Shown here: one piece after another, positions 1 to 11,387 of the stretch
How positions within the stretch are numbered: position 1 is the first letter of the stretch
How the letters are laid out: each line of letters begins with the position of its first letter
NCBI GenBank assembly: GCA_028564705.1
Contig: JAPXFQ010000166.1
Location: 2,232,001 to 2,296,000 of the forward strand
Source of the DNA: Apricaphanius iberus
Taxonomy: Eukaryota; Chordata; Actinopteri; Cyprinodontiformes; Aphaniidae
DNA: 64,000 nt
Direction of reading: 5' to 3'
Translations under genes and position numbers: made by a program
The notes under the pieces: model-generated
The model's input: the letters and a program-made list of their open reading frames with translations, nothing else
Database searches by the model: none
Told to the model about the DNA's origin: nothing

Positions 1-885
1 CACAATAATTTGTGCAAAGCTACTTCAGGTTTGATTCCAAAAGTAGCAAAGGAGATTGAGGAAAAGGAGTTAGTCACTTTTATCATTGGCAGAGGAGGGG
101 AATCAGCTCTGCTTTTGTGTTTTCACTTAAATGCATGTTCTGTTTTGTACCGATAAGTTGTGTTGTTTAAAAAAGCATCCGTTCTCGCCTCACGCTTTGT
201 TCACTGGGGGAACTTTATGCCCAGGGATTTTCAAAACACAATTCATCAAAGTAGAACGTCGGTCTCTCTCTTTCTTTTTTTTTGCATTCCTAATCCTTTT
301 TGCTGCAGATGAGAGATTTGCTGTTCAGACTCATTAAGATTAAAGCATTTTGCTAGAGTTATTTAAGAATGCAAAGTTCCATGTGAGACCTCTCAGAGTT
401 CAGAACAGAAGAAAATCCTATTGACACGCTCGGTGCACTTGGGGCTGATCTTACCCTATATTTCTATATTTGGTGTCAGTGATTGAGTGATAGCATGTGG
501 AATGGGGTTTTCCATGGCTAGCAGACTGGTGTTAGAGTATAGCAAGAATGAAAAATACAAATGTTTTTAAAACTGCCAAAATGTTCTATCATACCAGTCA
601 TGTAGTTTATAGTAAGATGGAAGAGACAATGTAAGACTGACAGAGTAACTCCTGTAGTAACATAGGACTGCTCCTCTCTGACCTGTTGCTGCTTCAGTTG
701 ATCAGCTGGCTAAAAGAATGAGCTCCAGAAAAAAACATTGCTAAAACACTCCCTGGAAGCCACTCTTGGCAAGCTTAGACCATGTCTTGTTCCTCTATAG
801 AGCAGGATGACCAAAAGATAAGTTTGCTGTGCCATTAAAACTTAAAAACTTCCACTAAATTCAGGAAGTGGTAAATTTATGCTTA
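1..885. other. AT-rich intergenic stretch, nothing recognised
   Basis: No coding region, repeat family or RNA gene could be recognised. The short open frames present have low-complexity composition and no known domain. Confidence 0.5.
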
Positions 886-889
886 ACCA

Positions 890-1560
890 CTCCTTTCCAC
901 CGGAGACATAAGCGGTGTGTGATGTCAGTGAAGCGTAATACGCAGCTGATAGCTTGCATTAAAATCAATAGGATTGTTTCCACCAAGCGTCAAGCAGTGC
1001 AAATCAGAAGTGTTACGTCGTGGCCATTCTCATAAATTTGTGTGCCTGTTCTAAATTTTTACACGCTATTCAGACATGAAAATCTCCCACCTTGTAACCT
1101 ACATGAATCGTGTAAATTCAATGCGGATTTTTTTTTGTTTTGTTGGGGGGGGCGGATGTCGGGCTGGGGGCAGTGAGCCATGCAAGCTGCCCGGGGGTGA
1201 GGCGCGCGACACATGCGAGGTTAGAAGTTTCCGTGCTCCCTGACCAGAGATGGCATCGAGATATCAGAGTGCAGACTGCCAGAAGCTGGATTTATCGGAC
1301 TGAATTTAGTGAGTGATGGTTTCAATCATTTAGCTATGTTAGCTAATCATTTTCCCATCCGAGCTAATGCTAACGTTAGCTAGATATTTTTACTGAAGAT
1401 AGCTTCGAACTTGAATAGCTTAAACTACAGAAAAGAAACACTGCTTCTTTCTAAAATCTGTGTAATTCGTATTTCCTGGACGTGTGGATGTTATTCAGGT
1501 GAGAGAACTGATAACAAGAAAGAAGGTGAAGTGGTCCACCGTTCTATCAGTTCTACACTA
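890..1560. mobile_element. Possible 5' part of an unclassified DNA transposon
   Basis: This block is richer in GC and CpG than its surroundings. It contains a G-run (about 1145-1152), CpG-rich sequence near 1200, and a perfect 12-bp palindrome GCTAACGTTAGC at about 1370-1381. Clustered GCTAAC/GTTAGC words are common in the 5' regions of fish DNA transposons. No transposase reading frame and no terminal repeat pair was found, so a unique CpG-containing segment is an equally possible reading. Confidence 0.25.
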
Positions 1561-2224
1561 TAACCCACCCTCTAAATCATTTCATAACACAACAAAAAAT
1601 ACACTTAAATGAACCCTGACGTGTTCTACATTCTTTGGATATTATATGATATGGTATTTACTGATTGATTTATTGAACAAACCCTTTAAAATTGTGAATA
1701 CTGAGCATCTCGCATTTGTAGACTATGCGCTCCATCCACTAACAGCCAGGGCCTCATTTCTTCCTGCTGGACAATCTGCGTGGCAGAAGACGACAGGGTA
1801 AAGATCCAAAACTTAATTGTGTGGTGTTTATGTGTCACTAAAGGCTTAAGAAATAGGTTACAGTTAATACTTAAGTACCCTTAACACTAATACAAACATT
1901 ATTTTTGCAGAATGAGTGTGTTGGGGGATGGATGTTGCAGCTCTTGTTAAACAGCTGGATGCTGGGTTGAAATGCAACTGGAACCCGGCTAATATAACAC
2001 TTAACATAAAACAAATAAAAAATCAGGCTCGGGATTTTTTCTTCTTTTTTTTTCTTAACTTTGATTGGTTAACTTTGCGCCCAAAAAACCTAAAACAAAA
2101 TCTTGGCTGTCAATTATCACAGAAGAATATACAAGTTGAGTTACTACTATTCCCCCCTATTCTGGGGGAGGACCCTGAACCTCTTTTCCCCCATGTGTTA
2201 TTCCTTGAAGCGGAGAATCGCTCA
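1561..2224. other. Intergenic, nothing recognised
   Basis: AT-rich sequence with a T-run near 2036-2053. No domain or repeat family was recognised. An open frame at 1916-2380 runs from this stretch into the SINE and is not considered a gene. Confidence 0.45.
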
Positions 2225-2388
2225 GTTTACATGACATGTTTTTGGACTGTGGGAGGAAGCCGGAGTACCCGGAGGGAACCCACGCATGCACGGGGAGAAC
2301 ATGCAAACTCCATGCAGAAAGACCCTGGGCCGGGATACGAACCCACAACCTTCTTGCTGCAAGGCAACAGTGCTAACTAATTGTAATT
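2225..2388 (-). repeat. tRNA-derived SINE, minus strand
   Basis: Read on the minus strand from about 2388, the sequence begins with a tRNA-like head. It has an A-box-like GTTAGCACTG followed by a consensus B box GGTTCGTATCC (GGTTCRANNCC type) near 2335-2345. The body follows, including the TTTGCATGTTCTCCCCGTG-type segment that I recognise from widespread fish SINE/LINE-tail repeats. The exact family name is not certain. The reading frames in this interval are by-products of the repeat. Confidence 0.7.
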
Positions 2389-2625
2389 GTCCTGTGATTT
2401 CATCATCCATAGGGACCAGCTAGTGGAACCCTTTTGCGAGTAATACGTGTCTAAAACATTTCTGGGCTGCTGATTTCATGATCATGCCTCTGTTAAGTTA
2501 CGCTCTGCTTACACATCCATTGAAAAGCAGGGGTTAGATTTTCTTTTAAAAACTAAATAACATAAAGTAATACAAAAGTTACAATACGATACATGAAAAT
2601 GTTATAAATGTAATACCTAGTGAAG

Positions 2626-2985
2626 CAAGGATACCACTTTTTTCCAAACTGATACGATAACAATACTTGGATTTCAGTACTTGCCTATACCAAGTATCAA
2701 TACCGATACTTCTACCACACAAAAATCGGAATGAATTTGAAGACAAGTTTTACTTTCTTCTCTGCTTTTTACAACAAATTATTGTGAATTAGATAAAAAA
2801 AAGATTAACAAAAATGACCACAAAAATAAAATTTTAAGTGAAAAATAAAAATGTTCTGTGACAGACTTTACACATTTTAAGTATCGTTTCATGGTATCGA
2901 TTAACCTTAACTAAAACTGATACAGTTCATAAGAACGATATTGGCCCCAAAACCCGATACCTGTATCGGTATCAGTGCATCCTTT
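2626..2985. mobile_element. hAT-like MITE, copy 1
   Basis: Non-coding element with degenerate terminal inverted repeats: AAGGATACC-like at the left and the complement of AAGGATGCACTGATACC at the right. Both ends carry many CGATA/TATCG words. Its AT-rich core matches the core of the element at 41507-41878 in reverse complement, so the two are copies of one family in opposite orientations. No transposase is present. Insertion-site duplications are not clear for this copy. The hAT assignment rests on the second copy's 8-bp duplication. Confidence 0.65.
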
Positions 2986-2989
2986 GTAA

Positions 2990-3585
2990 TAATAACCCAC
3001 ATGTTATTATATTTTAGGATTCATTGTTGCTTTTCTCTTGCTTCCTTGACACACTTTGTGTTTTGTATTTGTATTTCGCCATAATCCTGGCTATGCTTAT
3101 TTACATTACATCAAATTTTGTCAGGCTGTGGATTTTGAGAGTTTGAATTTTTCTTTTCAAATTTTACTCTTTAAACTAAATGGAGGAATTAATATCCCTT
3201 TGTTCTTTTTTCTAACAGGTATTCTTCAAAATGCAATTTCTGATAACTACAGATTTAGTTCCGTTTTTATATATTATATTTTATTATTAGCTATTGAAAG
3301 TAATCCACACATTAAAAAAAAACCATACTTATCAATAAAATATCTTTTATGAAGTGGAATGACACAGGGGATAAGTATTGAGGACATTAAGAACAGATTT
3401 GCAAAAAGACAACAAACCAGCTGAAATTTGTCTATATGAAGAAAGCATTCCAGCTGCTTTTTTACTGTTAGCTAGTTTCATGTTACCACATGGCCTATAA
3501 AAAGGTTTCTCATTACCAAAGTACTAGACAGAGTGTTACAAAGCAAAGAGACATTCACTAAAAAATGTCATACTGTTGTAAAACG
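2990..3585. other. AT-rich intergenic, nothing recognised
   Basis: No family recognised. The 98-residue open frame at 3056-3352 is hydrophobic and low in complexity and is probably spurious. Confidence 0.45.
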
Positions 3586-3589
3586 TACT

Positions 3590-4110
3590 AATGATGATGG
3601 TAAACTAATGTTCCGCATGTTCGAAGCCTAAGTCTTGTATAAAGCTGGGTCATAAAGCCGGGTCATGTTTGGACAATGAATTGTTCTGCACATCAACCCA
3701 AAAACAACATGCCAAAAGTAACGTTTGCAGGTGGTAACATCATGGTGTGTGCTGCAAACTGCATATGGTTTTGGCAACCTTGATAAAACTGATATAACTG
3801 ATTTCCAAGCAAGATAATTGTACCAAAAATATAGCCACAGAAATTCTTGATTGGTTTCAGAAAGTAAAAATGTTGAATGGCTCAGTCCAGTGCTTGACTT
3901 GTATCAAATCGAATATTTATGGAATGAGCTAAAGATTAGATAGAGTGCATAAGAAAGAAGTTTCAGAACCTTCAAGATTTGAAGAAAGTTTGGAAGAATG
4001 GATCACAATCACACCTGAGCAAAGCATATGACTGGGATTCCATGCATGAGATGTCTCAGAATTGTGAGACACTTCAAAAAGTGGGAAGAAAAAGTGCTTA
4101 AATTATTTAT
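3590..4110 (+). pseudogene. Tc1/mariner transposase remnant
   Basis: Broken pieces of a Tc1 transposase can be read on the plus strand. Around 3715-3780 there is a stretch corresponding to the GGNIMVWGCF-type segment of the catalytic core. Around 3880-3945 the text reads EWLSPVLDLYQIEYLWNELK, which is the C-terminal block of the core with the third catalytic acidic residue (E of QIEYLW). Around 3970-4020 there is a QDLKKVW-like block. The frame shifts several times and there are in-frame stops. The DNA-binding half and the terminal repeats were not found. This is an old, inactive copy, and no host role is suggested. Confidence 0.75.
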
Positions 4111-4840
4111 ATTATATTTTCTACTCAGTAAAAATTAAAAAAATTCTGAAATATTTGCTATGCTTGGAGGGGACTGCAATAATAATGACATCTGTAAAAG
4201 AAACTTTGAACAAAATGTTTTAGTGAATTATATATTTATGGCATTTATATGAAATCGATTTTTTTGTGTTCCAAGGACACAACTGGAGCATTAACTAAAG
4301 GACCTCAGACCTCTTTTTTTAAATGTCTGTGTTAAAGTTTTGTGTAAAACATTTTAGTTTTATTCAGGGTTGTCATACTGTGAGCATCTCATACAGGGCC
4401 ATGCATAGAAATTAAAGGACATAGCAGAAACTGTAGTCCACATTTGTGAAATATTTTTTTTTGTTTCCTGCTTAACAGCAAAAGTTGTGACTTCAAATAA
4501 AGACAACTGCTTTTATTCGAACAATTTTGTTTACGGGTTGTGATAACTATGTACAAACTAGCAGACAAATTAGCTGTTGTTTCCCAAAGGAAATAATACA
4601 CTAAGCCCATGGACCATAAATGTGCAGCTAACTATGGGTTCTAGAAAGCTTTTGGCAGCAGAGCTTAGCCATGTAGGTTTATCAGTCATTTGGCTGGACA
4701 GACAACTTTTAACGTATTGCTCAAGGCGATGGTAGTATTTTAGCAGGAAAATAAATAATCATTGGATCAGACTTAGTGTTAGCTTTCTGCCTAAGGAGCT
4801 TTAATATTAATGTTTTTGGCTCGACACTCAATAGTCTCTT
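4111..4840. other. AT-rich intergenic, nothing recognised
   Basis: No recognised family or gene. Only short spurious frames are present. Confidence 0.45.
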
Positions 4841-4995
4841 GGCTGTGTTCGAAACTTCCTTCTACAAACTTTCCAGCTCCAAGTGTTGCAATCTGGTTCC
4901 ATTTTACAGCTGGCCTTGAAATTGCAACAGAGCGCCTTTCTCTCCCGGCTCAACCGCATATTTAATCCCTGTGCTTATGTCAAACTTAATTAAAG
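4841..4995. promoter_or_regulatory. Candidate non-coding regulatory island
   Basis: A short stretch of higher complexity and higher GC than its flanks, without repeat-family resemblance. Conservation cannot be tested here. The call rests only on composition and on the absence of repeats. Confidence 0.2.
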
Positions 4996-5855
4996 GACCT
5001 TGTACAAAAAAATAACAAGTGAGACTTGTAGGGGCGAGAGAGAGAGAGAAATGTGGAGCATTAGGCAAAGGAGAGAGAAAAAGGGACAGAAAAAGGATGG
5101 TGGGAGGTGTGAGGAGGAGGGATGACTGAGATATTCAGTGTGTGGATTTATTTTGGTAAATAACCAGTTAAAAACCACAATATGTGTAAAAATATAAAGA
5201 GGATATATTGATTGTATTTAAAACTACAGTGCATGGACATAGAGAGCCTTGTATAGAATATATTGAATAACAATAATACGATTTTTGGATAAGAATATGG
5301 CCAAACAGGGTGTAAACTTTCAGCTCCAAAGTTCTCTTGAACTCCAAAAATAAAAAAGCGGAAAAAATAATCAAGAGATTAAATCGGTCACACAGTTTTT
5401 GTGTGTATGTTTCTGCACGTAAGACTGTTAACTCCATAGTGTAAGATGAGCCGGGAAGTCTGTTTAGTCTGTCAGTTTCAAACTATTACCTCAAACTCTG
5501 AGAATATGAGTTGAGCCTGTCATGCATCAACACGGTGAGACAGCGTTGTGAAGAACAAACCTTTGAAAAGTCTAAATCAATTTTTGGGGGAGTAACAGAA
5601 CAAACGCTTCACCACAGCACTGAAGGGGGGGTGTCTCTTTTTTAACACTTTGAAAAGCACATATTCATACAATCTTTATAAGGAAAAACTGAATAAATGT
5701 AGTATACATTAAGTCTTTTGAAATAGAAGATAAAAGGAGGGCAGAAGAGTAGGAAGACACAGGGATGCTCCAATAAAAGGAGACAAAACAACCAGGAGGA
5801 CCATCAATTCAACACAAATCCTGTGGTTCTTCTTTTTTTTTGTCTGCACTGCACA
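4996..5855. other. Intergenic with purine-rich tract
   Basis: A GA-rich simple tract lies at about 5035-5115, with AGAGAGAG runs. The rest is AT-rich sequence without recognised content. Confidence 0.45.
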
Positions 5856-6130
5856 CATTGCACACACCTTTTCACCCACCCATTTGGCTTGCCTGCTTGG
5901 TTAAAGCCTTCCAAGCTTCCCAGACAAGACATGAGTGGTCAAGCAATGGACCAGAGGAGGGGAAGAGGTTCCCATGCCACTGGTGCTGGAACTGGCGCGC
6001 CACCCAGAGGTATTTATAGCAGGCCAGCTCTAAAAGGCCAGGACAGAGGGCATGCTTGTTTTCCTTTCCATTCCCAAGCCACTTCTACCAGGCCTCACAT
6101 GTTGGTGTTAAATATATTTCTAAATACTGG
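5856..6130. promoter_or_regulatory. Candidate non-coding regulatory island
   Basis: GC-richer, complex sequence between AT-rich flanks, with a TATTTATAG (MEF2-like or TATA-like) word near 6011-6020. A 129-residue frame crosses it (5823-6212), but its composition is not protein-like and no domain is seen. This is low-confidence inference only. Confidence 0.2.
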
Positions 6131-6272
6131 GAGCAACATTGTGGGGGCACAGAACAGGAGGCAGTGGGTTCTTTTGGAGCAAAAAGAAGATATAAAGGAG
6201 GGATTTAGATAAATAAATGAAAGAAAGACAGAATTTTTGTTAGTGTTGCAATATTAGAAGTATGAAGATATA

Positions 6273-6562
6273 CAGCTGAAGGCAGAAGTTTCGATACATG
6301 GTATAAAAGGAACCAAACACCAACATAAATTCAGACTACTTCTTTAACTGTGAGTGGAATTATCAAAGTAATTTCTAAATTCCAAAACAATGATTAGGTA
6401 TGTTTTTTTAACATGCATTTTTTAACAGTTGGTAAAATACTCTTTTAAATTGTATGACTTTGAGGAAACATTTAATGTATTCTTCCAAAAGATTCTCACA
6501 GTAGTTTTGCTGGAATTCTGGCCCATTTCTCCTAACAGAACTAAGTGACACAGACAGGCTTA
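6273..6562 (-). mobile_element. Tc1 (Sleeping-Beauty type) end fragment, minus strand
   Basis: The fragment starts right after a TA with CAGCTGAAGGCAGAAGTTT, matching the outer end of Sleeping-Beauty-type Tc1 inverted repeats. It then runs into the reverse complement of the transposase C-terminus (TTTTGCTGGAATTCTGGCCC, about 6506-6525). The transposase there is a frameshifted remnant. The 8600-8860 piece is the matching 5' part of the gene in the same orientation, so the two may be halves of one element split by later insertions, including the Harbinger element at 7227-8045. Confidence 0.7.
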
Positions 6563-7223
6563 ACGCCAATGGGTGAACCCCGCCCATGCCCCACTCAGTC
6601 AGGTTTCAGTTTGTCCAAGATAGGTTACAAAACCCATGTAAATTAAGTTGCAACCATGCAATTTATTGACCCAAGACCTGCCCATGGGTGCTCTGGGTGC
6701 AATGACTTCTACCTGGTAGAGTGGCCTTTTAAATGACTTACTTGACACCCTCTTAACAGCTTCAATTAGGATATTCTAGAATATTGAGCGGTTGATACAT
6801 ACTTCTCAGTCCAATCATGTTTATCTCTGGGACACAAAACCCTTCTCCTTCCTGAACAGGAAAATCTCTCAATGTTTTACCTGTGCCCAAATGTCTTAAA
6901 GGAGCGTGAGGCAGGATTAATAAACACAACTCACGAGTGAAGCCGCTGGCCCTGTAAGTAACTGCAGTGACCAACATGGGAGTGTGCACAAACTCTTAAG
7001 CAGCGTTCACACCGGCCAGCTTGTCCAGACAGCAAATCGCTCAAACGGAAAAAAGTTGATAATTTAAAATTAAAACACAGCTGCTTCCATACTTGGTAGG
7101 CCGCGTCAGTGCATCACATCAATTTGTCAGACGGTGAGCGGGGATTTCTCTGTTGTTTCTCGGTTATTTTTGCACTTTCTCTCCCTTTGCTCCGCTCTAC
7201 CTTGTCTCTTTCTCCTCAAACTG
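6563..7223. other. Unclassified sequence between Tc1 piece and Harbinger element
   Basis: No gene or known repeat is recognised. GCGTTCACACCGGCC near 7003-7018 resembles a Harbinger-type terminal motif, but no partner end was found, so no element is called. Confidence 0.4.
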
Positions 7224-7226
7224 TTA

Positions 7227-8045
7227 TGGTGCATTCAGATCAAGAGCTTTGTTAGCATTAGGCAAAGCTCACAAAGCCTCTAGTTTGACGCTTCTATGTT
7301 GAAGCTTGCAAAGTCTGCCACTTCTGAGCAAAAAACAGCGCGTGGGCGGGGCTTCTTCTGTTGCTGTACGTTTTGAACTATGGCAGATAGTATTGAGGGA
7401 GTGGCTTGGCTTTATTTGCTAATTAAAGCTATACAACGTCGACTTCGGCAACATCAGCGCCGTTTGTGGATACACCCTATTCTACGGATGCGTTCTGAGT
7501 TTGGGGAGTTTAACCATTTGCTCCAGGAGCTACGTATGGATGAGGTTCGCTTTCAGCAGTACTTCAGTCTGTCCCGCGCCCAATTTTACGACCTCCTGGG
7601 CCGCATCAGAGCTCAAATCTCCTACCAGGACACCAACTACAGGAGCTCTATTCCTCCCGAAGAGCGCCTGTCCATCTGTCTTCGGTAATATTTATTTATG
7701 ATTTTTTTTTAAATCTACGTTTTCTAGACTTATAGTGTAGGTGTTTCCTGCTCCCGCTACATTCAAAATACATGTAGTGACATCGCTACAATTATAAGCT
7801 CTGATTGGTTAACGCGCCGCTTCAGGGCCGTCAGCACCGTCAAAGGTTCAACTAGCTGAACTTCTGCGTTGCTGGCTTTATGAGCTTTGACGCATGAAAA
7901 GCAGGAAAAGCTTGAAAAGTTGACGGAGCCAAAGCTCACAAAGTACCGCAGAGACCGTGACGCTCCTCCAACGGCCTCCGCCATAGACTTAACATGTAAT
8001 CTTGACGTTGCTGACGCTGACAAAGCCTGCGGTCTGAATGCAGCA
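7227..8045 (+). mobile_element. PIF/Harbinger mini-element with intact ends
   Basis: The element is bounded by 12-bp terminal inverted repeats: TGGTGCATTCAG at 7227-7238 and CTGAATGCAGCA at 8034-8045, with one mismatch. It is flanked on both sides by TTA (7224-7226 and 8046-8048), the 3-bp target duplication of PIF/Harbinger transposons. Total length is 819 bp, against several kb for an autonomous copy. It keeps the first transposase exon but lacks the rest of the transposase and the Myb-like accessory gene. It is therefore a non-autonomous deletion derivative. Confidence 0.88.
7380..7688 (+). pseudogene. First exon of a PIF/Harbinger transposase
   Basis: An open frame of 102 codons starts at ATG 7380. 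Its middle and end carry the N-terminal pattern of fish Harbinger transposases: a basic stretch (QRRLRQHQRRLWIHPI), then FGEFNHLLQELRMDEVRF, a SRAQFYDLL block, and DTNYRSSIPPEERLSICLR at the end. In intact relatives this leads straight into the DDE nuclease part of the protein. Here the frame stops because the text after CTTCG continues as GTAATATTTAT, a plausible splice donor (about 7685). The stop is therefore an intron read-through. The downstream catalytic exons are absent from the 819-bp element. The exon itself is free of stops, so the deletion may be fairly recent. It cannot encode an active transposase. Confidence 0.82.
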
Positions 8046-8048
8046 TTA

Positions 8049-8598
8049 TACGTGCCATAGGTGCCCTAACCAAGTTTGGCTGGTGTTATCTGACTAAACA
8101 AGAAAGTTAAAAGAAAATATTTAACTGCTTACCTGGCACTCCAATATCCTCAGATATCTCCGATAGCTGCCGTCGCGCATCTTGTCCTGTCTCCCCCACC
8201 TGCAGCTTGTGATCGTGTATCCAATATATATTCAGGTGCCGGTCTGACTTTTATCATATTTTAATTTTGACTCATACTGCTGATAAAACCTGCTTCTTCT
8301 TCGTGTCACTTTCAGTGTGCTTTGAGTTTCCCAGTTGCGTGAATGAACCGCAAGTAGCAACAGTCTTCTTCCTGTTTGAAGTTGAGCTGCCTTGAATGCG
8401 CAAGCAGCATCGATTCACGTCACCCACTACCACAGCGCTGGAGGGTTCGCGCACGAATGAAAAAACATTTTGCTGAATACAGCCTGTTCAAGAAATAATA
8501 CGTGCTTGGGCTCATTCTTTTTCGTTTTAAACACTTCATCACCCAATAGCTTTAAAAAAAAACTGGTCATGCATGTTTATTTTTTTTTACAAATCCTG
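8049..8598. other. Unclassified sequence
   Basis: The stretch 8280-8460 is CpG-containing and looks like a transposon 5' flank, but no end or gene was found. The rest is unrecognised. Confidence 0.35.
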
Positions 8599-8599
8599 T

Positions 8600-8860
8600 C
8601 CCATGCTCCTTTTAGAGATCACCATGACACTTTCACGTATCTGAGAACTGCATACAAGAATCAACAAGACTTGTGGAGGTCCGTTATTCTCTTCCTGATA
8701 TCTCAGCTAATTCCCTTTGACTCTTCCAAATTGTCACATAAGTAAGCAATAGTCGGAGGAATGCTATAAACTACATCTGTATTATTTTGGCATTTAACAA
8801 ATAGACATAAACAAAGTGAAGGTTAGATCCAAGATAAATGTATGTCATCTGCAGCATCTG
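8600..8860 (-). mobile_element. Tc1 (Sleeping-Beauty type) 5' gene fragment, minus strand
   Basis: The text at about 8665-8730 (CAAGACTTGTGGAGGTCCG, then TATCTCAGCTAATTCCC) is the reverse complement of the start of a Sleeping-Beauty-type transposase gene and its 5' leader. The orientation matches the 6273-6562 fragment. Several indels break the reading frame. Confidence 0.65.
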
Positions 8861-10645
8861 AAGAAGACAGAAATCCATGAAAAAATAAAGGAGGCAGACC
8901 TATTCTGATGGCATCTAAAACATAAACAATATAACATGTCTTTCTAAATCCTCCACTACATGCTTTGTCTTCCTTCTTGGGAATTCCAGAGTGAAATTAG
9001 AGTATGATGAAAACAGACCCTATAAATATGCACCACTGTGATTAATATAATAGTGATTATGGGTGCAGGCATAATTAGATCAGGAAAGCAAGTTGTTGAA
9101 GTTTGCTTCATTTCCGTGTTTGGGAATTTCATCTTCTGTCTAAAGCATGAGGAGTCGCAGAGAGCCAACAGAAGAGTGGTAATCATTTGGGTCTGTAAAA
9201 AGAGCTCTTGGGGCCTCTTCAGTGATGCTTTCTCCTGTTTTAGCTCTTTGCTCCCACTCACAGCTCTGCAAAAGCCATCCTGGTTTCTGCTTTTAATGAT
9301 CGTTTGACTAACAAACAATTAATTTGGTGCCCCGTAGATACATGTTAAAAATGGAATAAACAGCAACAACTGAGTGCTCCCAGTTGGGAAGTTGGGGCCA
9401 TTCTCCGGTTCATGCAATGTTTTCATCCGGCTTTTATCGTCTAATTTTTTACCTCCTTCAGCAGTTCTTTCACTACCCCAGTTTAGATCTTTAAGTCCTA
9501 AGACTTTAACAACACCCAGGCCCAAGCCCCTGTCCAAATCCCAAACGTACCATGGCCATCCCACTAACTGATTACGTCAGAAAGATTCCACAGCCGTAAC
9601 CTCTATTTTTTCATACTTGTGGGAAAATAGCAGTTCATGTTTCCTTGGATGCTTCACACATTCCTCACTCTGTCTTCAGATTACAGGGCCCCCGCAGCAT
9701 TGACACGGCCAAAGCCACTCCAGAGGAGGTGTTTGGTGTATAAGAGGTGTGGCTAAATAAAAATGGAAGAAATTTTCATGTGTGTGTTTATTTATGAAGG
9801 AGTTGCTAAGCGACATGAACTCAAAAAGGCAGTAATTACATTTCCCAAAGCTTGATGAGTGTAACAGAATTCGGACAGGAACTTTCCAGCTCATTTTAGC
9901 TCTCTGAACACAGCTGGGAATTATAGATAACAGAACATCTGGAAGTCACAAAAATACCTTTCCGACCACTGATTCAAACTAATTCAAAACTTGCCACATC
10001 TGCCCATGAGTGACATCCCAGAACCAAAGCTTTGACAGGTATATTTTTTCTGGTTTTGTTAAAAGAATATATTGACAACTATAGCAGTATAGTAATTATG
10101 CCAAAAGTTCATGCATTCTAGATTTAGCAACAGTGTCTCCATAGATTTAGGCTAAAGACCGAAGAACTGATAATAGAAATGATGTTAAATTCCTAAAAAA
10201 CCTCTTCCAAACTCATATTGGACTCAACCACAAATTTTAAAGATTCACTGCTTGATTCTCAGAAACTCCCAACCGACACACTAACAGAACTTTATGTAAA
10301 CGAAAAGTTTGTCTCATCCCAAATTCATGACCTCAAAATTTCAAAACAAAGGTAGTTAGGCTTGATTTATGCATGCCTCCACTTAGGATGAAGAGAACAG
10401 GACGGAGTAGCACAGCAATTAATTCTGATGCTGAAAACATTATTAATGGTAATGTTTAAAACATCAAAGCCCTGGCTGACGGAAAGACACAGCATCTTCA
10501 GTCAGGCAAGATGGAACAGATGAGCACACTGGAGTCAGTCAAGGTGAGGCACAGGAGAGGAATAAATTTATCATCGCACAGATTTTCATTGAGATATTAT
10601 GGAATTTGTTGACCAAAATAGGTTAAAACGTTTGTATATCACATT
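8861..10645. other. Intergenic, nothing recognised
   Basis: Mixed AT-rich and moderately complex sequence. Overlapping sense and antisense frames at 8956-9318 and 9319-9571 lack domains and are considered chance. No repeat family was recognised. Confidence 0.45.
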
Positions 10646-10649
10646 TAGT

Positions 10650-10835
10650 AATGTACAGTCTTGCATCAATATTCACACATTTTCGAGATTTTGCATCACT
10701 GTCTTTGTTAGGAGATTAGGTTATTGATAGTGCATAAATCTAAAATTAGAAGAAAAGGATCAATGGTTAGAAAATTCTGAAAAGTGTGGTGTGTATTTGT
10801 AGTCACCCCTCGTTCTGAATACCTATTATTCCACT
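10650..10835. mobile_element. Tc1 terminal repeat fragment
   Basis: The block has the order of words typical of a common fish Tc1 terminal repeat: CAATATTCACACATTTTCGAG, GTGCATAAATC, AGAAAAGGATCAATGG and CTGAAAAGTGTGGTGTGTAT. This repeat precedes the transposase found in reverse orientation at 12510-13690. It is possibly the left end of that element, separated by the later insertion at 11046-12170. Confidence 0.65.
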
Positions 10836-11387
10836 TACATCAGACTGCATAGACAGTATCTATAAACATCAGCTTTCATGTAGGCTATTGCCAAAGATTC
10901 CCAACGTGGTTATTTTTTGTAAGTCACTTTTTTATTGATTTTTATGAACATCCACAAATTGCTTGTTGCAACATGTACTATGGAAAAAAACAACAACAAA
11001 ATAACAACACAAGAATTTTGTACAAAAGATTTGAAACAACCTTAAAGGGATAGTTTGTATCTTTAGACATTAAGTTGTATGCCATCCTTACCAGCAGCTT
11101 AGTGCATACACATTGACCCAACTCTGTGATCGTCTCCTGGTCCGACCTCTTGCATAAATGATATGTTTTTGAAAGCACGATTCATTTTTATCTTTAAACA
11201 AAATGCTATCCAAAATTCACACCTCACTATTACTCTGCACTATTTTCTTTCCTATCCAATCAATCCGCGCTGCGCCCAGTGTCAACTGTTTTGCACCTTT
11301 CATCAGCTGTTCAATAGATCTTACACACTCAAATGATGATGACAAAAGACAGCTAAAGCATGAGTAAGTAAAATATATAAAATAATG

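Noticed and set aside
5823..6212. 129-codon open frame
   Set aside because: Starts in a T-run, has no recognisable domain and no splice or promoter context. Composition fits chance in a GC-richer island.
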